Source: Pseudomonadota bacterium (lineage in GTDB: Bacteria > Pseudomonadota > Alphaproteobacteria > Rhizobiales > MH13). Taken from it: a DNA stretch of 64,000 nt. A program made the position numbers and the translations under genes. Each line of letters begins with the position of its first letter. Positions within the stretch are counted from its first letter, which is position 1. The notes below the pieces were generated by a model. The model was given only the letters and a program-made list of their open reading frames with translations, made no database searches and was not told the origin of the DNA. This document shows positions 17,046-25,011 of the stretch, in pieces. The stretch lies in assembly GCA_039024915.1 (NCBI GenBank), contig JBCCPK010000001.1, forward strand, positions 372,001-436,000. Reading direction: 5' to 3'.

Positions 17046-17436
17046 AGTGCTAGCCGTTGGTCGGCGTTGGGCGCCGCGGCATGGTCATTGTCGGGCGCAC
17101 GCTCATAAGCGTGGTCAGAGAGGCGCGTGATGGCGTGTTTGTCCCGGTAGCGGGCCTCAAGGTAAGGGGCCGCTGCGACGGCGGTGAAAACGACAACAGC
17201 GATGGCCGCTGCACCGATGGAGATGACGGGTTTTGCGAGACCGATAGAAACGTGGCCATTGTCACCACGCCGATACATATGGACGCGGCCAGCGCCCATC
17301 TCGGCGCTCGCGATCGGCGGGCAGCTTTGGAGGATCGGACGAACTGATCGTGCTGGCTGTCGAGCGACGCGTAGGCCGGACGGCTGTGGCCGAGCAAGGC
17401 ATCGAGGTCATCAAGGTCGCGGTCGTTTGTGGTCAT
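17042..17436 (-). CDS. Membrane protein upstream of sigma factor, probable frame disruption
   Basis: From the ATG at 17436 (AGGA ribosome-binding site) one frame reads MTTNDRDLDDLDALLGH, a basic stretch and a TM segment (WALAASICIGVVTMATFL). It then turns into unusual Ser/Pro/Thr-rich sequence ending at 17050. In the frame one base away the same stretch encodes a second hydrophobic segment (VISIGAAAIAVVVFTAVAAA), then ordinary sequence ending at 17042 in ATGA overlap with the sigma gene. Joining the frames near the AAAACCC run (~17240) gives a plausible ~130-residue two-TM protein. A one-base deletion, assembly error or frameshift would explain this. An anti-sigma role is a guess. Confidence 0.55.
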
Positions 17437-17617
17437 GGTTTCGTCCTGTCTGCTCATGAATGCACCGAACGGGCCGTTTGGTTTACATCGCAATCGGCTT
17501 TTTTTGCCTTGGCGTGGGATACGTGTCCGCATGAGATCGCCAAACGGCGCGCGGTTCCCGGCTCCAGCCCGAAACGATGTTTGACAGCCTCCACGCGCTT
17601 GCCTATCTCATCGATCA

Positions 17618-17690
17618 GCCAGGGGCGCCTACGGGCTGAGATGTACCCTTTGAACCTGAACCAGATCATGCTGGCGTAGGAAGGCGAGAA
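17618..17690 (+). promoter_or_regulatory. TPP riboswitch (THI element)
   Basis: The thi-box core is intact: AGGGGCGCC at 17621, GGGCTGAGATGTACCCTTTG and GAACCTGAACCAGATCATG, then CTGGCGTAGGAA. These match the conserved CUGAGA, ACCCUUUGAACCUGAUC and GCGUAGGGAA blocks of TPP riboswitches. It lies about 45 bases before thiM and should repress the thiM-thiE-thiD(-SDR) operon when thiamine diphosphate is abundant. The linker before thiM (CGGGTGCAATCCCG) can form a hairpin that could act in the expression platform. Confidence 0.96.
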
Positions 17691-17733
17691 CGGGTGCAAT
17701 CCCGGTCTGCCCCTGCGCGAGCGAGGGAGACCG

Positions 17734-18516
17734 ATGAACCCGAACGAGGCTCTCGCGAAGCTGCGCGCCGACGTACCCTTGGTGCATTGCATTACCAATT
17801 ATGTGGCCATGAACATCGCCGCCAATGTGGTCCTCGCCGCTGGCGCGTCACCGGCCATGATCCATGCGGAAGAAGAGGTGGCCGACTTCGTGCCCATCGC
17901 GGGGGCGCTAACGATCAATATTGGCACGCTGTCCGCCCCTTGGCTCAGGGGCATGCTGAAAGCTGCCCAGACGGCCAAAGCAAAGCAGAAGCCCTGGGTG
18001 CTCGACCCGGTTGCGCACTTCGCGACGCCCTACCGCGCGCAGGCGACCCGGTCGCTACTGGCCTGCAAGCCGACGATCATCCGCGCCAACGCTTCGGAAA
18101 TCCTGGCGCTCGCGGGCGAGATGGGTGCCGGTAAGGGCGTCGACAGTGGCGACAGTGTGGAGACGGCCAAGCAGGCCGCCACCCACTTGTCGGAAACACA
18201 TGGCTGCGTCGTCGCGGTCACCGGCGAAACCGACTTCGTGACGGATGGCTCGCGCAGCGCCACGATTAGCGGTGGCAGCGCGATGATGCCCCAGGTGACC
18301 GCACTTGGTTGTTCGCTAACCGCGCTAGTCGGAGCGTATGCAGCCCTCGATGCACCGCTCGATGGAACAGTCGCCGCCCTCCTGCACTTTGCCGAGGCCG
18401 GCGAACGGGCGCATGCGTCTGCGTCAGGGCCGGGCAGCTTTGCGACGCATTTTCTCGACCAGCTGAACGCGCTGCAACCGGGCATGCTCGACGAGGGCCG
18501 GATCGCATGGTCCTGA
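17734..18516 (+). CDS. thiM: Hydroxyethylthiazole kinase
   Basis: A 260-residue ribokinase-fold enzyme that phosphorylates 4-methyl-5-(2-hydroxyethyl)thiazole in thiamine salvage. Family motifs are VHCITNYVAMNIAANVVLA and GASPAMIHAEEE near the start, VLDPVAHFATPYR, IIRANASEI, VTGETDFVTDG and the ATP/anion-hole motif TALGCSLTALVGA. The ATG is preceded by GAGGGAG and lies just downstream of a TPP riboswitch. Its last 10 bases overlap thiE. Together with thiE and thiD it forms a thiazole/HMP salvage unit; no thiC or thiG is nearby. Confidence 0.96.
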   Translation: MNPNEALAKLRADVPLVHCITNYVAMNIAANVVLAAGASPAMIHAEEEVADFVPIAGALTINIGTLSAPWLRGMLKAAQTAKAKQKPWVLDPVAHFATPYRAQATRSLLACKPTIIRANASEILALAGEMGAGKGVDSGDSVETAKQAATHLSETHGCVVAVTGETDFVTDGSRSATISGGSAMMPQVTALGCSLTALVGAYAALDAPLDGTVAALLHFAEAGERAHASASGPGSFATHFLDQLNALQPGMLDEGRIAWS

Positions 18517-19133
18517 ACATAGAGGCTTTGAAGCTCTATCTTGTGACGGACCGGGCGCTTTGCGCCGAGCTGGGTGTCGTCGAGACGGTGCGCCGAGCGG
18601 TTGCTGGCGGGGTGACGTGCGTTCAGCTGCGCGACAAGCAGGCCTCGACCGCAGACCTCATCGATCTTGGGAAGGCCATCAAGGCCACGCTCGCCGGAAC
18701 AGGCGTTCCGCTGATCATCAATGATGATCTCGAAGCCGCTCACGCCTGCGGTGCCGATGGCGTGCATGTCGGTCAAAGCGATACCAGCGCCGAGGAAGCC
18801 CGCGCCGCGCTCGGTTCCGGCAAGACGGTCGGTCTGTCCTGCGAGACCATGGCGCATGTCCGCGCCGTCGACCCGGACGTGGTCGATTATCTCGGGCTTG
18901 GTCCCGTGTTTGCCACCGCGACGAAAGGCGATCATGCCGCGCCGATTGGCCTGGATGGGCTCAGGGAGATGTGCGCCGCGACGCCGCTGCCGACGGTGGC
19001 GATTGGCGGTCTCAAGGCCAAGCATTTTCAACCAGCGCTGGGTGCGGGCGCAGACGGCATCGCGGTCGTCTCCGCCATTTGTGGCCAGCCCGACCCGGAA
19101 GCCGCCGCCCGCGCGATCCTTCAGCCATCATGA
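18507..19133 (+). CDS. thiE: Thiamine-phosphate synthase
   Basis: A 208-residue TIM-barrel enzyme that joins HMP-PP and thiazole phosphate. Motifs: LYLVTDRALC, VTCVQLRDKQAS, LIINDDLEAAHACGADGVHV (Asp and His/Gln for the pyrophosphate), VGLSCET, DYLGLGPVFATATK and VAIGGL, with a C-terminal ADGIAVVSAI phosphate-binding loop. The open frame begins further upstream, but ATG 18507 matches the family N-terminus and overlaps thiM by 10 bases. The upstream extension is out-of-frame thiM sequence and is excluded. Confidence 0.95.
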   Translation: MVLNIEALKLYLVTDRALCAELGVVETVRRAVAGGVTCVQLRDKQASTADLIDLGKAIKATLAGTGVPLIINDDLEAAHACGADGVHVGQSDTSAEEARAALGSGKTVGLSCETMAHVRAVDPDVVDYLGLGPVFATATKGDHAAPIGLDGLREMCAATPLPTVAIGGLKAKHFQPALGAGADGIAVVSAICGQPDPEAAARAILQPS

Positions 19134-19143
19134 GGCCCTAGCC

Positions 19144-19947
19144 ATGATCCCCAACGTTCTATCCATTGCCGGGTCCGACCCGTCCGGCGGCGCCGGTATC
19201 CAGGCAGACCTCAAGGCCATCTCTGCCAACCGGGCCTTTGCGATGGCTGCGCTGACCGCTCTGACGGCGCAAAACACGCAAGGCGTCACCGGCATCGAAC
19301 TGGTCCCGGCAGACTTTGTGCGCTCGCAGATCAAGACCGTGTTCGATGATGTGCGCGTGGATGCCGTCAAGATCGGCATGATCGCGACAGCCGAGATCGC
19401 CGAAGCGGTCGCGGACAGCCTCGCAGATCACGCAGACGTGCCTATCGTGCTTGATCCGGTGATGGTGGCAAAGGGCGGCGCACGCCTTCTGGCCGCCGAT
19501 GCCATTGCAGCCTTGCGCACCCGCCTGCTGCCGCTTGCAAGCCTGCTCACGCCCAACCTTCCCGAAGCCGCCGATCTGTTGGGCGTTCCAACGGCTGAAA
19601 CCCGCGCGCACATGCAATCCCAGGGCGAAGCGATCGTGGATCTTGGCGCGAAGGCCGTTTTCCTCAAAGGCGGGCATCTCGCGAGCGATGAAAGCCCTGA
19701 CTTGCTTGTAACGTCATCCGGCTCGGTCTGGTTTGAGGGACGACGAACGCCCACCGCCAACACACACGGCACCGGCTGCACCTTGTCGTCAGCCATCGCG
19801 GCACAGCTCGCATACGGCAAGTCGCTGGAAGATGCGGCAAGCGCTGCCAAAGCCTATGTTTCGGACGCTATCGGGCGCGCCGACCAGCTTTCCGTCGGCC
19901 ACGGCCATGGCCCGACCCATCACTTTGCAAACCTCTGGAGCCAGTAG
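19144..19947 (+). CDS. thiD: Hydroxymethylpyrimidine/phosphomethylpyrimidine kinase
   Basis: A 267-residue ribokinase-family enzyme that makes HMP-P and HMP-PP. It carries VLSIAGSDPSGGAGIQADLK at the N-terminus, AVKIGMIATAEI, VLDPVMVAKGGARLL, LTPNLPEAADLLG, VFLKGGH and the catalytic anion-hole motif THGTGCTLSSAIA. The ATG at 19144 lies 10 bases after thiE, and the upstream part of the open frame is excluded. It is third in the TPP-riboswitch operon and is followed after one base by an SDR gene. Confidence 0.95.
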   Translation: MIPNVLSIAGSDPSGGAGIQADLKAISANRAFAMAALTALTAQNTQGVTGIELVPADFVRSQIKTVFDDVRVDAVKIGMIATAEIAEAVADSLADHADVPIVLDPVMVAKGGARLLAADAIAALRTRLLPLASLLTPNLPEAADLLGVPTAETRAHMQSQGEAIVDLGAKAVFLKGGHLASDESPDLLVTSSGSVWFEGRRTPTANTHGTGCTLSSAIAAQLAYGKSLEDAASAAKAYVSDAIGRADQLSVGHGHGPTHHFANLWSQ

Positions 19948-19948
19948 C

Positions 19949-20713
19949 ATGAGCCAAACCCTTGCCGATCAGACCGTTCTCGTCAGCGGCGGAGGCCGCG
20001 GCTTCGGCGCGGCAATCGTCCGCGCCTTCGCCCGCGAAGGAGCGCGCGTGGTGATCAATTACCGCAAAAGCAAGGACGCAGCGGAAGCGCTCGCAGCCGA
20101 GCTTGGAGAGCGGGCGATGGCGGTTCAGGCTGATGTTCGCGATCCGGCAAGCGTCAAAGCCATGTTCGACGCCGTTCAGGCGCACTTCGGCGCTCCGACG
20201 GCGGTCGTCCACAACGCACTGGCTGACTACAGCTTCAATGGCGACGCCCGCGATACGCTCGCCTCTCTGTCGGCTTCCGCGGTTTCCGGCCAACATGAAA
20301 CAGCGGTGCTCGGAGCGCTCAACCTGATCCAGGCCGCTTCGCCTGCGATGGAAGAGGCCGGGTTCGGGCGCGTCATCACCGTGGGCTCGAACCTGGTGCA
20401 AAACCCGGTTGTTCCCTATCATGACTACACTTCGGCCAAGGCGGCCCTGCTTGCCATGACACGGACAGCCGCAGCTGAGCTTGGCCCCAAGGGGATCACC
20501 GTCAACATGGTCTCGGGTGGCCTGCTGCGCACCACAGATGCCAGTGCGGCGACGCCCGACGCGGTGTTTGACCTGATCGCGTCCAGCACGCCGCTACGCA
20601 CAGTGACGACGCCCGAGGAAGCGGCTGATGCGGTGCTGTTCTTCGCCAGCCCGTGGGCACGCGCGGTGACCGGCCAAAACCTGATCGTCGATGGCGGCTT
20701 GGTGTTCGGCTAG
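19949..20713 (+). CDS. SDR-family oxidoreductase linked to thiamine salvage genes
   Basis: A 254-residue classical short-chain dehydrogenase/reductase. It has the glycine-rich cofactor loop VLVSGGGRGFGAAIVRAF, an NYRKSK segment that favours NADPH, an active-site Ser region (VGSN) and the YTSAK catalytic Tyr-Lys pair, ending VTGQNLIVDGGLVFG. It most resembles 3-oxoacyl-ACP reductase-type or pteridine-reductase-type SDRs. Only one base separates it from the thiD stop, so it should be under the same TPP riboswitch. Its role in thiamine metabolism, if any, is unknown. Confidence 0.88.
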   Translation: MSQTLADQTVLVSGGGRGFGAAIVRAFAREGARVVINYRKSKDAAEALAAELGERAMAVQADVRDPASVKAMFDAVQAHFGAPTAVVHNALADYSFNGDARDTLASLSASAVSGQHETAVLGALNLIQAASPAMEEAGFGRVITVGSNLVQNPVVPYHDYTSAKAALLAMTRTAAAELGPKGITVNMVSGGLLRTTDASAATPDAVFDLIASSTPLRTVTTPEEAADAVLFFASPWARAVTGQNLIVDGGLVFG

Positions 20714-20729
20714 CATCGAGCCCGGGCGC

Positions 20730-21506
20730 TTAGCCGCGATCCAAAATCCGGTTCAGCGCGAAGGCAACGAGCGCCGTCGCGCAGACCGGCGCCAGCACCA
20801 GGCGCGGTTCGGAAAAGACAAACATTCGGTATTCGTGGATCATCGTGCCCCACTCGGGCTGTCCCGTGTCTGCCGACAGGCCGAGAAAGCCGAGCGAGGC
20901 GACCAAGATGACGGCGCGGCCCGCGTCAGCACCGGCAAGCGCGCCTATCATGGGCCACGCATTTGGCAGCCCGTGGCGGCGGACGGCTCCAAGCGTATCA
21001 GAGCCGAGCGCGATGCTTGCAGCCCAATAGGTTTCCGAGCGCAAACGCTCCAGCAATGCGGCGATAGTGAGCGCGTACGGTGCCCAGGTACTCGCGACAA
21101 GCGCGGCGGAAATAGCGACAATCCCCGCACCGAACAAAGCGGATAACAGAAGCGCGACGATGAGCGTGGGAAGTGCGAGCGCGGTCTCCGCGAGCCAGCG
21201 GACACAGTTCGAGAGCGACGCCGGACCGAAGCCGATAGCGACGCCCGCCAACAGGCCGATCCCAAGGCTCGAGATCAGAACGATGACGATCGCAAGCAGC
21301 GAGGGCTGCGCCCCCGCAAGCAGACGTGAGGCAAGATCCCGGCCCAGATGGTCAGTTCCAAGCCAGTGCTGCATTGATGGCCCTTCAAGTGCAGCTTGCA
21401 AATTCACAGCATGCGGGTCGAAAGGCTGCCAGATGGTCCCCGCCAGCATCAGTCCCACAAGGCTCAGCGCAAGGACAGCGCCTCTGCCGCTGAGCGCAGC
21501 CGTCAT
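20730..21506 (-). CDS. ABC importer permease, DppC/NikC type
   Basis: A ~258-residue inner-membrane permease of the dipeptide/nickel family. The N-terminal TM is followed by HWLGTDHLGRDLASRLLAGA, the diagnostic DppC/NikC motif, then five TM segments including LLAIVIVLISSLGIGLLAGV. The EAA-loop region lies around SIALGSDTLGAVRRHGLPNA. The ATG at 21506 overlaps the upstream permease stop (ATGA) and is preferred to an earlier in-frame ATG at 21779. It is last in a cobalamin-riboswitch operon, so cobalt, a cobalt chelate or a corrinoid precursor is the suspected cargo. No ATPase gene follows. Confidence 0.9.
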   Translation of the reverse strand: MTAALSGRGAVLALSLVGLMLAGTIWQPFDPHAVNLQAALEGPSMQHWLGTDHLGRDLASRLLAGAQPSLLAIVIVLISSLGIGLLAGVAIGFGPASLSNCVRWLAETALALPTLIVALLLSALFGAGIVAISAALVASTWAPYALTIAALLERLRSETYWAASIALGSDTLGAVRRHGLPNAWPMIGALAGADAGRAVILVASLGFLGLSADTGQPEWGTMIHEYRMFVFSEPRLVLAPVCATALVAFALNRILDRG

Positions 21507-22453
21507 GATCCAAACCTCGCCTTGGCGAGGCGCGGATCGAGCGATCGCCGGGCGGCTGCACAAAGCTGCAAGCCGATGATGATCCAAACTGCCACGAGCG
21601 CAACGTAGGCCTGCAGAACCGGGTAGTCGCGGGCAGCGACCGCTTGGATGACACGCTCGGAGAGACCGGGAACGCCGAAGACGATCTCGGCGATCGCCGT
21701 ACCGCCGACGATCCACGCCAGATCGGGCGCAATACTCGCAAGCAGACCTATGGCCGCGCGCCGCCGGCCATGTCGCCAAAGCGCCAGGCGGTAGGGCAGG
21801 CCCTTGGCGAGCGCGGTCCGCAAATAGGGCGCGTCGACGGTTTCCATGAAGCCCGCGCGCACCAGCCGCGACACGCTACCGATGGAAAAGAAGCCGACAA
21901 GCGCGATCGGAAGCAGAAGGCGCTCGATGGGGCCTCCCGCAAAGGGCTGTATCCAGCGCAGCTCCGCCGCGAGCAGCCACAAGGCGATGACGCCCACGGC
22001 AAAGGCGGGGAGCGCCTGCCCGGCAACAGCCATCCCCCGCGAGAGCCGATCGGCGAGACCGTTTGGGTTCGCGGCAGCGAAAAAGCCAAGCCCGGAGCCA
22101 ACAACCAGCGCACAAATCATGCCACCCAAGCCGATGCCCGCGGACCAGCGCAGACGTTCAAGCAATTCGCCGGTGACTGCCCCGCCGGTGGCGAAAGATT
22201 CGCCCCAGTCGAGCGTCACAAACCCTTGGAGCCAGAGACCGAACTGAACCAGCAGGCTGCGGTCCAACCCCCACTGCTCCCGGTAGGCCGCGACAAGCTC
22301 CTCGGTCGCGCGGATGTTCACATGGTTGATGAACACTTCGACCGGATCGCCGGGCACGAGGCGGATCATGACGAAGCTTAAGGCGACGGCCGCGAGCCAT
22401 GACACACTTGTCATGGCTGCAAAACGTGCTGCCGTTGAGCCCATCATGATCAC
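21503..22453 (-). CDS. ABC importer permease, DppB/NikB type
   Basis: A 316-residue permease with six TM segments. Visible features are the N-terminal TM followed by VRLVPGDPVEVFINHVN (family motif RLxPGDP) and periplasmic helices ending VQFGLWLQGFVTLDWGESF (typical W..G.S). The EAA-like loop reads YLRTALAKGLPYRLALWRHG. It pairs with the DppC-type subunit through a 4-base overlap and follows the binding-protein gene by 20 bases. Within this operon it should form the channel for a substrate whose uptake is tuned by vitamin B12. Confidence 0.9.
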   Translation of the reverse strand: MIMMGSTAARFAAMTSVSWLAAVALSFVMIRLVPGDPVEVFINHVNIRATEELVAAYREQWGLDRSLLVQFGLWLQGFVTLDWGESFATGGAVTGELLERLRWSAGIGLGGMICALVVGSGLGFFAAANPNGLADRLSRGMAVAGQALPAFAVGVIALWLLAAELRWIQPFAGGPIERLLLPIALVGFFSIGSVSRLVRAGFMETVDAPYLRTALAKGLPYRLALWRHGRRRAAIGLLASIAPDLAWIVGGTAIAEIVFGVPGLSERVIQAVAARDYPVLQAYVALVAVWIIIGLQLCAAARRSLDPRLAKARFGS

Positions 22454-22473
22454 AAGACCAATCGTGTCAGGCT

Positions 22474-24012
22474 TTACTCAGCCAAGCCGAATTCGGGGCG
22501 GATGACGTAATAATCCGACCCCCACGGCTCATAGCCCGCCACGGCTCTAGATAGCCCGACATGCCATTCCGGCGTCACAAGGAAGGATACTGGAGCGCTC
22601 TGGGCGATGAGGTCCTGCGCTTCCTGCGCTAGGGCAATCCGTTCGGCCGGATCAACCGCCGTGCGCAGTTCGGCAATCGTCGCGTCGTACGCGGGATCGG
22701 ACCAACCCGCATAGTTGCGCGCAGCATCCGTTTCGAAGAACAGCGACAGAAACAGGCCCGGGTCTCCGGCAGGTGCGGTGTGCTGCGCCCACAGGAAGAG
22801 GTCGAACGCGCCGCTGCCTGCCACATCGCTCGGCGACTCGGTCACCTGCGTCGTCACGCTGATCCCAAGATCGGAGAGCGCTGCGCGCACCACGGGCTGG
22901 AACGTGATGAGGTCGGGGCGTTGCGGGTAGGCCCACAGAACCAGTTCGAGGGCTTCGCCGTCCTTCTGGCGGACGCCATCATCGCCCATGACCCAGCCGG
23001 CTTCATCCAGAAGCTGCGCGGCTGCTTCCGGGTCGTGCGGCAGCGGGCCGTCGGCGGCAAAGGGATAGGCGGCAGCGAACGCACCGGTCGCGGGCTGCCC
23101 GGCGCGGGCTGCGGCGACCAGATCGTCCCGGTTGACCGCCAGATCGATGGCGCGACGGACCCGCACATCGCTGAGCGCAGGCGTGCGCGTGTTCATCCAC
23201 ATCATGTATTGGTAGGCCACTGGGAATGACGTCACCGACTGGTCGTCATTGCCGTCAAACATCGACAGGGTTTCGACGGGCAGGTTGAACGCCAGATCAA
23301 TCTCGCCTGACGCAAACGCCAGCGCCAGAGACTGCCCATCGGCGATCCGGCGGATCGTGACATCGGACCGTTCGTCCGCGCCCTCATAAAACGCATTGGG
23401 CACCATTTCAATGGCGCTGCCAGCGTCGATGGCCTCAACCGCGAACGGCCCCGTGAACAGCGGATCGCCATCGGTTTCGAGATAGACCGGGAAAGCCCAT
23501 TCGGCGAGGATCGAAGGCAGGATGGGCGTGGGTTGCTCGCTGGTTACGCTCAGCGTTGCGTCATCGATGGCTTCAAAGGTCAGCCGCCCCGCCGTTGCGC
23601 GTGCCGAAGCGTTGGCCTCGCCGGTTCGGTTGAGCGCGGACGCGACCAACGGCGCTGTCACGGGCGTTCCATCGGAGAAAAAGCGGTCGGGTGCGAGGGT
23701 AACGACCCATGATCCGTCTTCCTGCTGCTGGGCGGACGAAGCCAGGTTGGGAACCACTTCACCCTCGCGGGAGACGCGGAAAAGCTGTTCCGCAATGCCA
23801 TGGGTGACCAGCGCCCAGCCGGTGGAACCTTCGGCGGGGTCGAGCCCTGACGCAAGAAACGTCTGACCCACGGTTACGCTGTCAGCAAGGGCTGTGGTTG
23901 CCGCCAATTGCGACAGCAACGCGGCGGCGCACAAGGCCGATCCAAGCACCCGGCGGCGCAAGCCGGCTGGCGCGCGATCGCGGGCGTGGCGAGGGGAAAT
24001 CAGAAGCGTCAT
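22474..24012 (-). CDS. ABC substrate-binding protein, family 5 (peptide/nickel type)
   Basis: A 512-residue secreted binding protein of the SBP_bac_5 family. After a basic N-terminus, a signal sequence (VLGSALCAAALLSQLAAT, cleavage near ALA-DS) precedes VTVGQTFLASGLDPAEGSTG and the hinge features FFSDGTPVTA, MMWMNTRTPALSDVRVRRAI and AAQLLDEAGWVMGDDGVRQK. NikA/DppA relatives bind peptides, nickel or metal chelates. It overlaps the stop of a DUF1636-like gene (ATGA) and stands in a cobalamin-riboswitch operon, which favours cobalt or a cobalt chelate as ligand; this is inference. Confidence 0.9.
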   Translation of the reverse strand: MTLLISPRHARDRAPAGLRRRVLGSALCAAALLSQLAATTALADSVTVGQTFLASGLDPAEGSTGWALVTHGIAEQLFRVSREGEVVPNLASSAQQQEDGSWVVTLAPDRFFSDGTPVTAPLVASALNRTGEANASARATAGRLTFEAIDDATLSVTSEQPTPILPSILAEWAFPVYLETDGDPLFTGPFAVEAIDAGSAIEMVPNAFYEGADERSDVTIRRIADGQSLALAFASGEIDLAFNLPVETLSMFDGNDDQSVTSFPVAYQYMMWMNTRTPALSDVRVRRAIDLAVNRDDLVAAARAGQPATGAFAAAYPFAADGPLPHDPEAAAQLLDEAGWVMGDDGVRQKDGEALELVLWAYPQRPDLITFQPVVRAALSDLGISVTTQVTESPSDVAGSGAFDLFLWAQHTAPAGDPGLFLSLFFETDAARNYAGWSDPAYDATIAELRTAVDPAERIALAQEAQDLIAQSAPVSFLVTPEWHVGLSRAVAGYEPWGSDYYVIRPEFGLAE

Positions 24013-24470
24013 AACGTTTCCTTTTGGTCGAAGCTGTTGGGAGGGAATGCGAAGGTTTCGTCGATCGCGTCGCCGGTATGTCCGAGCGGCGGAATACGGC
24101 CCAGTATGCCGGAGCGCAGCGGCGCCGGCCGCCGATCGCGTGGCACATAGCCATCGGCCGATACGGCATACTGATCAGCGAGGGTGAGAATGGCGGGTGC
24201 AGCTGCCTCGGGCGCGATGGTCTGCGGATCGAGATCGCCGAACAGCAAGGTGTATTTGCCGGGCGCCGAAAGCGCGAGCACGCATGGGCGCTTGCACTGG
24301 CTCATGCAGCGCACTCCACGCAGAACCAGCCGATAGGCCGGCGTCTGCCGTAGTGCGCGCAGGACGGCTTCCGCCAAAAGGTAGCCGGGGCGCCGATGGT
24401 CCGGGCCCGAAAAGCCCGGCGGCTTACAGCGCGTGCAAACCGATAGGCAGATCTGGGACTGGTGGTCCAC
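24009..24470 (-). CDS. DUF1636-like predicted metal-binding protein
   Basis: A 153-residue cysteine-containing protein. CTRCKPPG near the start and CMSQCKRPCVLALSAPGKYTLLFGDL in the middle form a CxxC plus CxxxCxxxC arrangement, as in DUF1636 (thioredoxin-like ferredoxin fold, predicted metal-binding). The start is GTG at 24470, about 175 bases after the cobalamin riboswitch. The stop overlaps the binding-protein start. Proteins of this family are found beside cobalamin-regulated metal uptake genes; a metallochaperone or iron-sulfur role is inferred. Confidence 0.75.
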   Translation of the reverse strand: MDHQSQICLSVCTRCKPPGFSGPDHRRPGYLLAEAVLRALRQTPAYRLVLRGVRCMSQCKRPCVLALSAPGKYTLLFGDLDPQTIAPEAAAPAILTLADQYAVSADGYVPRDRRPAPLRSGILGRIPPLGHTGDAIDETFAFPPNSFDQKETL

Positions 24471-24644
24471 GCCTTATGCTCCCCTCGCGCAGAAACGGGC
24501 AAAGGGAGGCGGATGATGAGGGTGCGCGATTCAGGTCAAAGCAATCGGTGTCACCTGGACACTGTTCGCGCGGATTCAAAGGGACGTTCTGCGTCATACC
24601 ATCACCATCTCGAGACACCCCGCCCGAGGTTTGAGTTCACGTGA

Positions 24645-24840
24645 TGGCAGGTCTCCTGACTCGCGGGTCCTCGCCTCTCAGCACCTTCCCAGGACGGCGT
24701 GCGCGCCGTTCCCAGTGGTTTCACGCTGATGGGCTTTCCGCTCACAGTTGCGGGGGCAGTCACGGATTTGGCGCCTGTTGGCTACACCGCACCGTGTTCC
24801 CTTTTTCATCCGACCGTCATTGCTGCCCGGCCAGAACCAT
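24645..24840 (-). promoter_or_regulatory. Cobalamin riboswitch
   Basis: Read on the minus strand, the region contains the conserved blocks of the cobalamin riboswitch in order: AAAAAGGGAACACGGTG, AATCCGTGACTGCCCCCGCAA, CTGTGAGCGGAAAGCCC, CCACTGGGAA, TGGGAAGGTGCTGAGAG, and the closing GACCCGCGAGTCAGGAGACC. The order and strand place it upstream of the DUF1636 gene and the ABC importer genes. Adenosylcobalamin binding would normally shut these genes off. The ~175 bases between it and the GTG start at 24470 should hold the expression platform and show no gene. Confidence 0.97.
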
Positions 24841-25011
24841 CACCCGCAAGGGTCGTTCAGCAGAGGCAAGAGGTCAACCCAACTTAAGACAAAGCGCGCC
24901 AATAACACCGATTGTGGGTGGAGATCGTCTGCCGGCTGTGACACACAGCACGATCATCGCCCGCGCCCCCATCGCCCGCGCCCCGCGTCTTGCTGTTGAC
25001 CTGTCTGCTGT

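Noticed and set aside
21644-22381. A 245-codon plus-strand frame in the cobalt-type ABC operon
   Set aside because: It is antisense to the DppB-type permease and has no motifs; the permease is supported by overlaps and family signatures.
24841-25011. Possible gene or second riboswitch between the cobalamin riboswitch and the glycosyltransferase gene
   Set aside because: No conserved riboswitch blocks beyond the B12 element and no plausible coding frame were seen; it is treated as promoter sequence.
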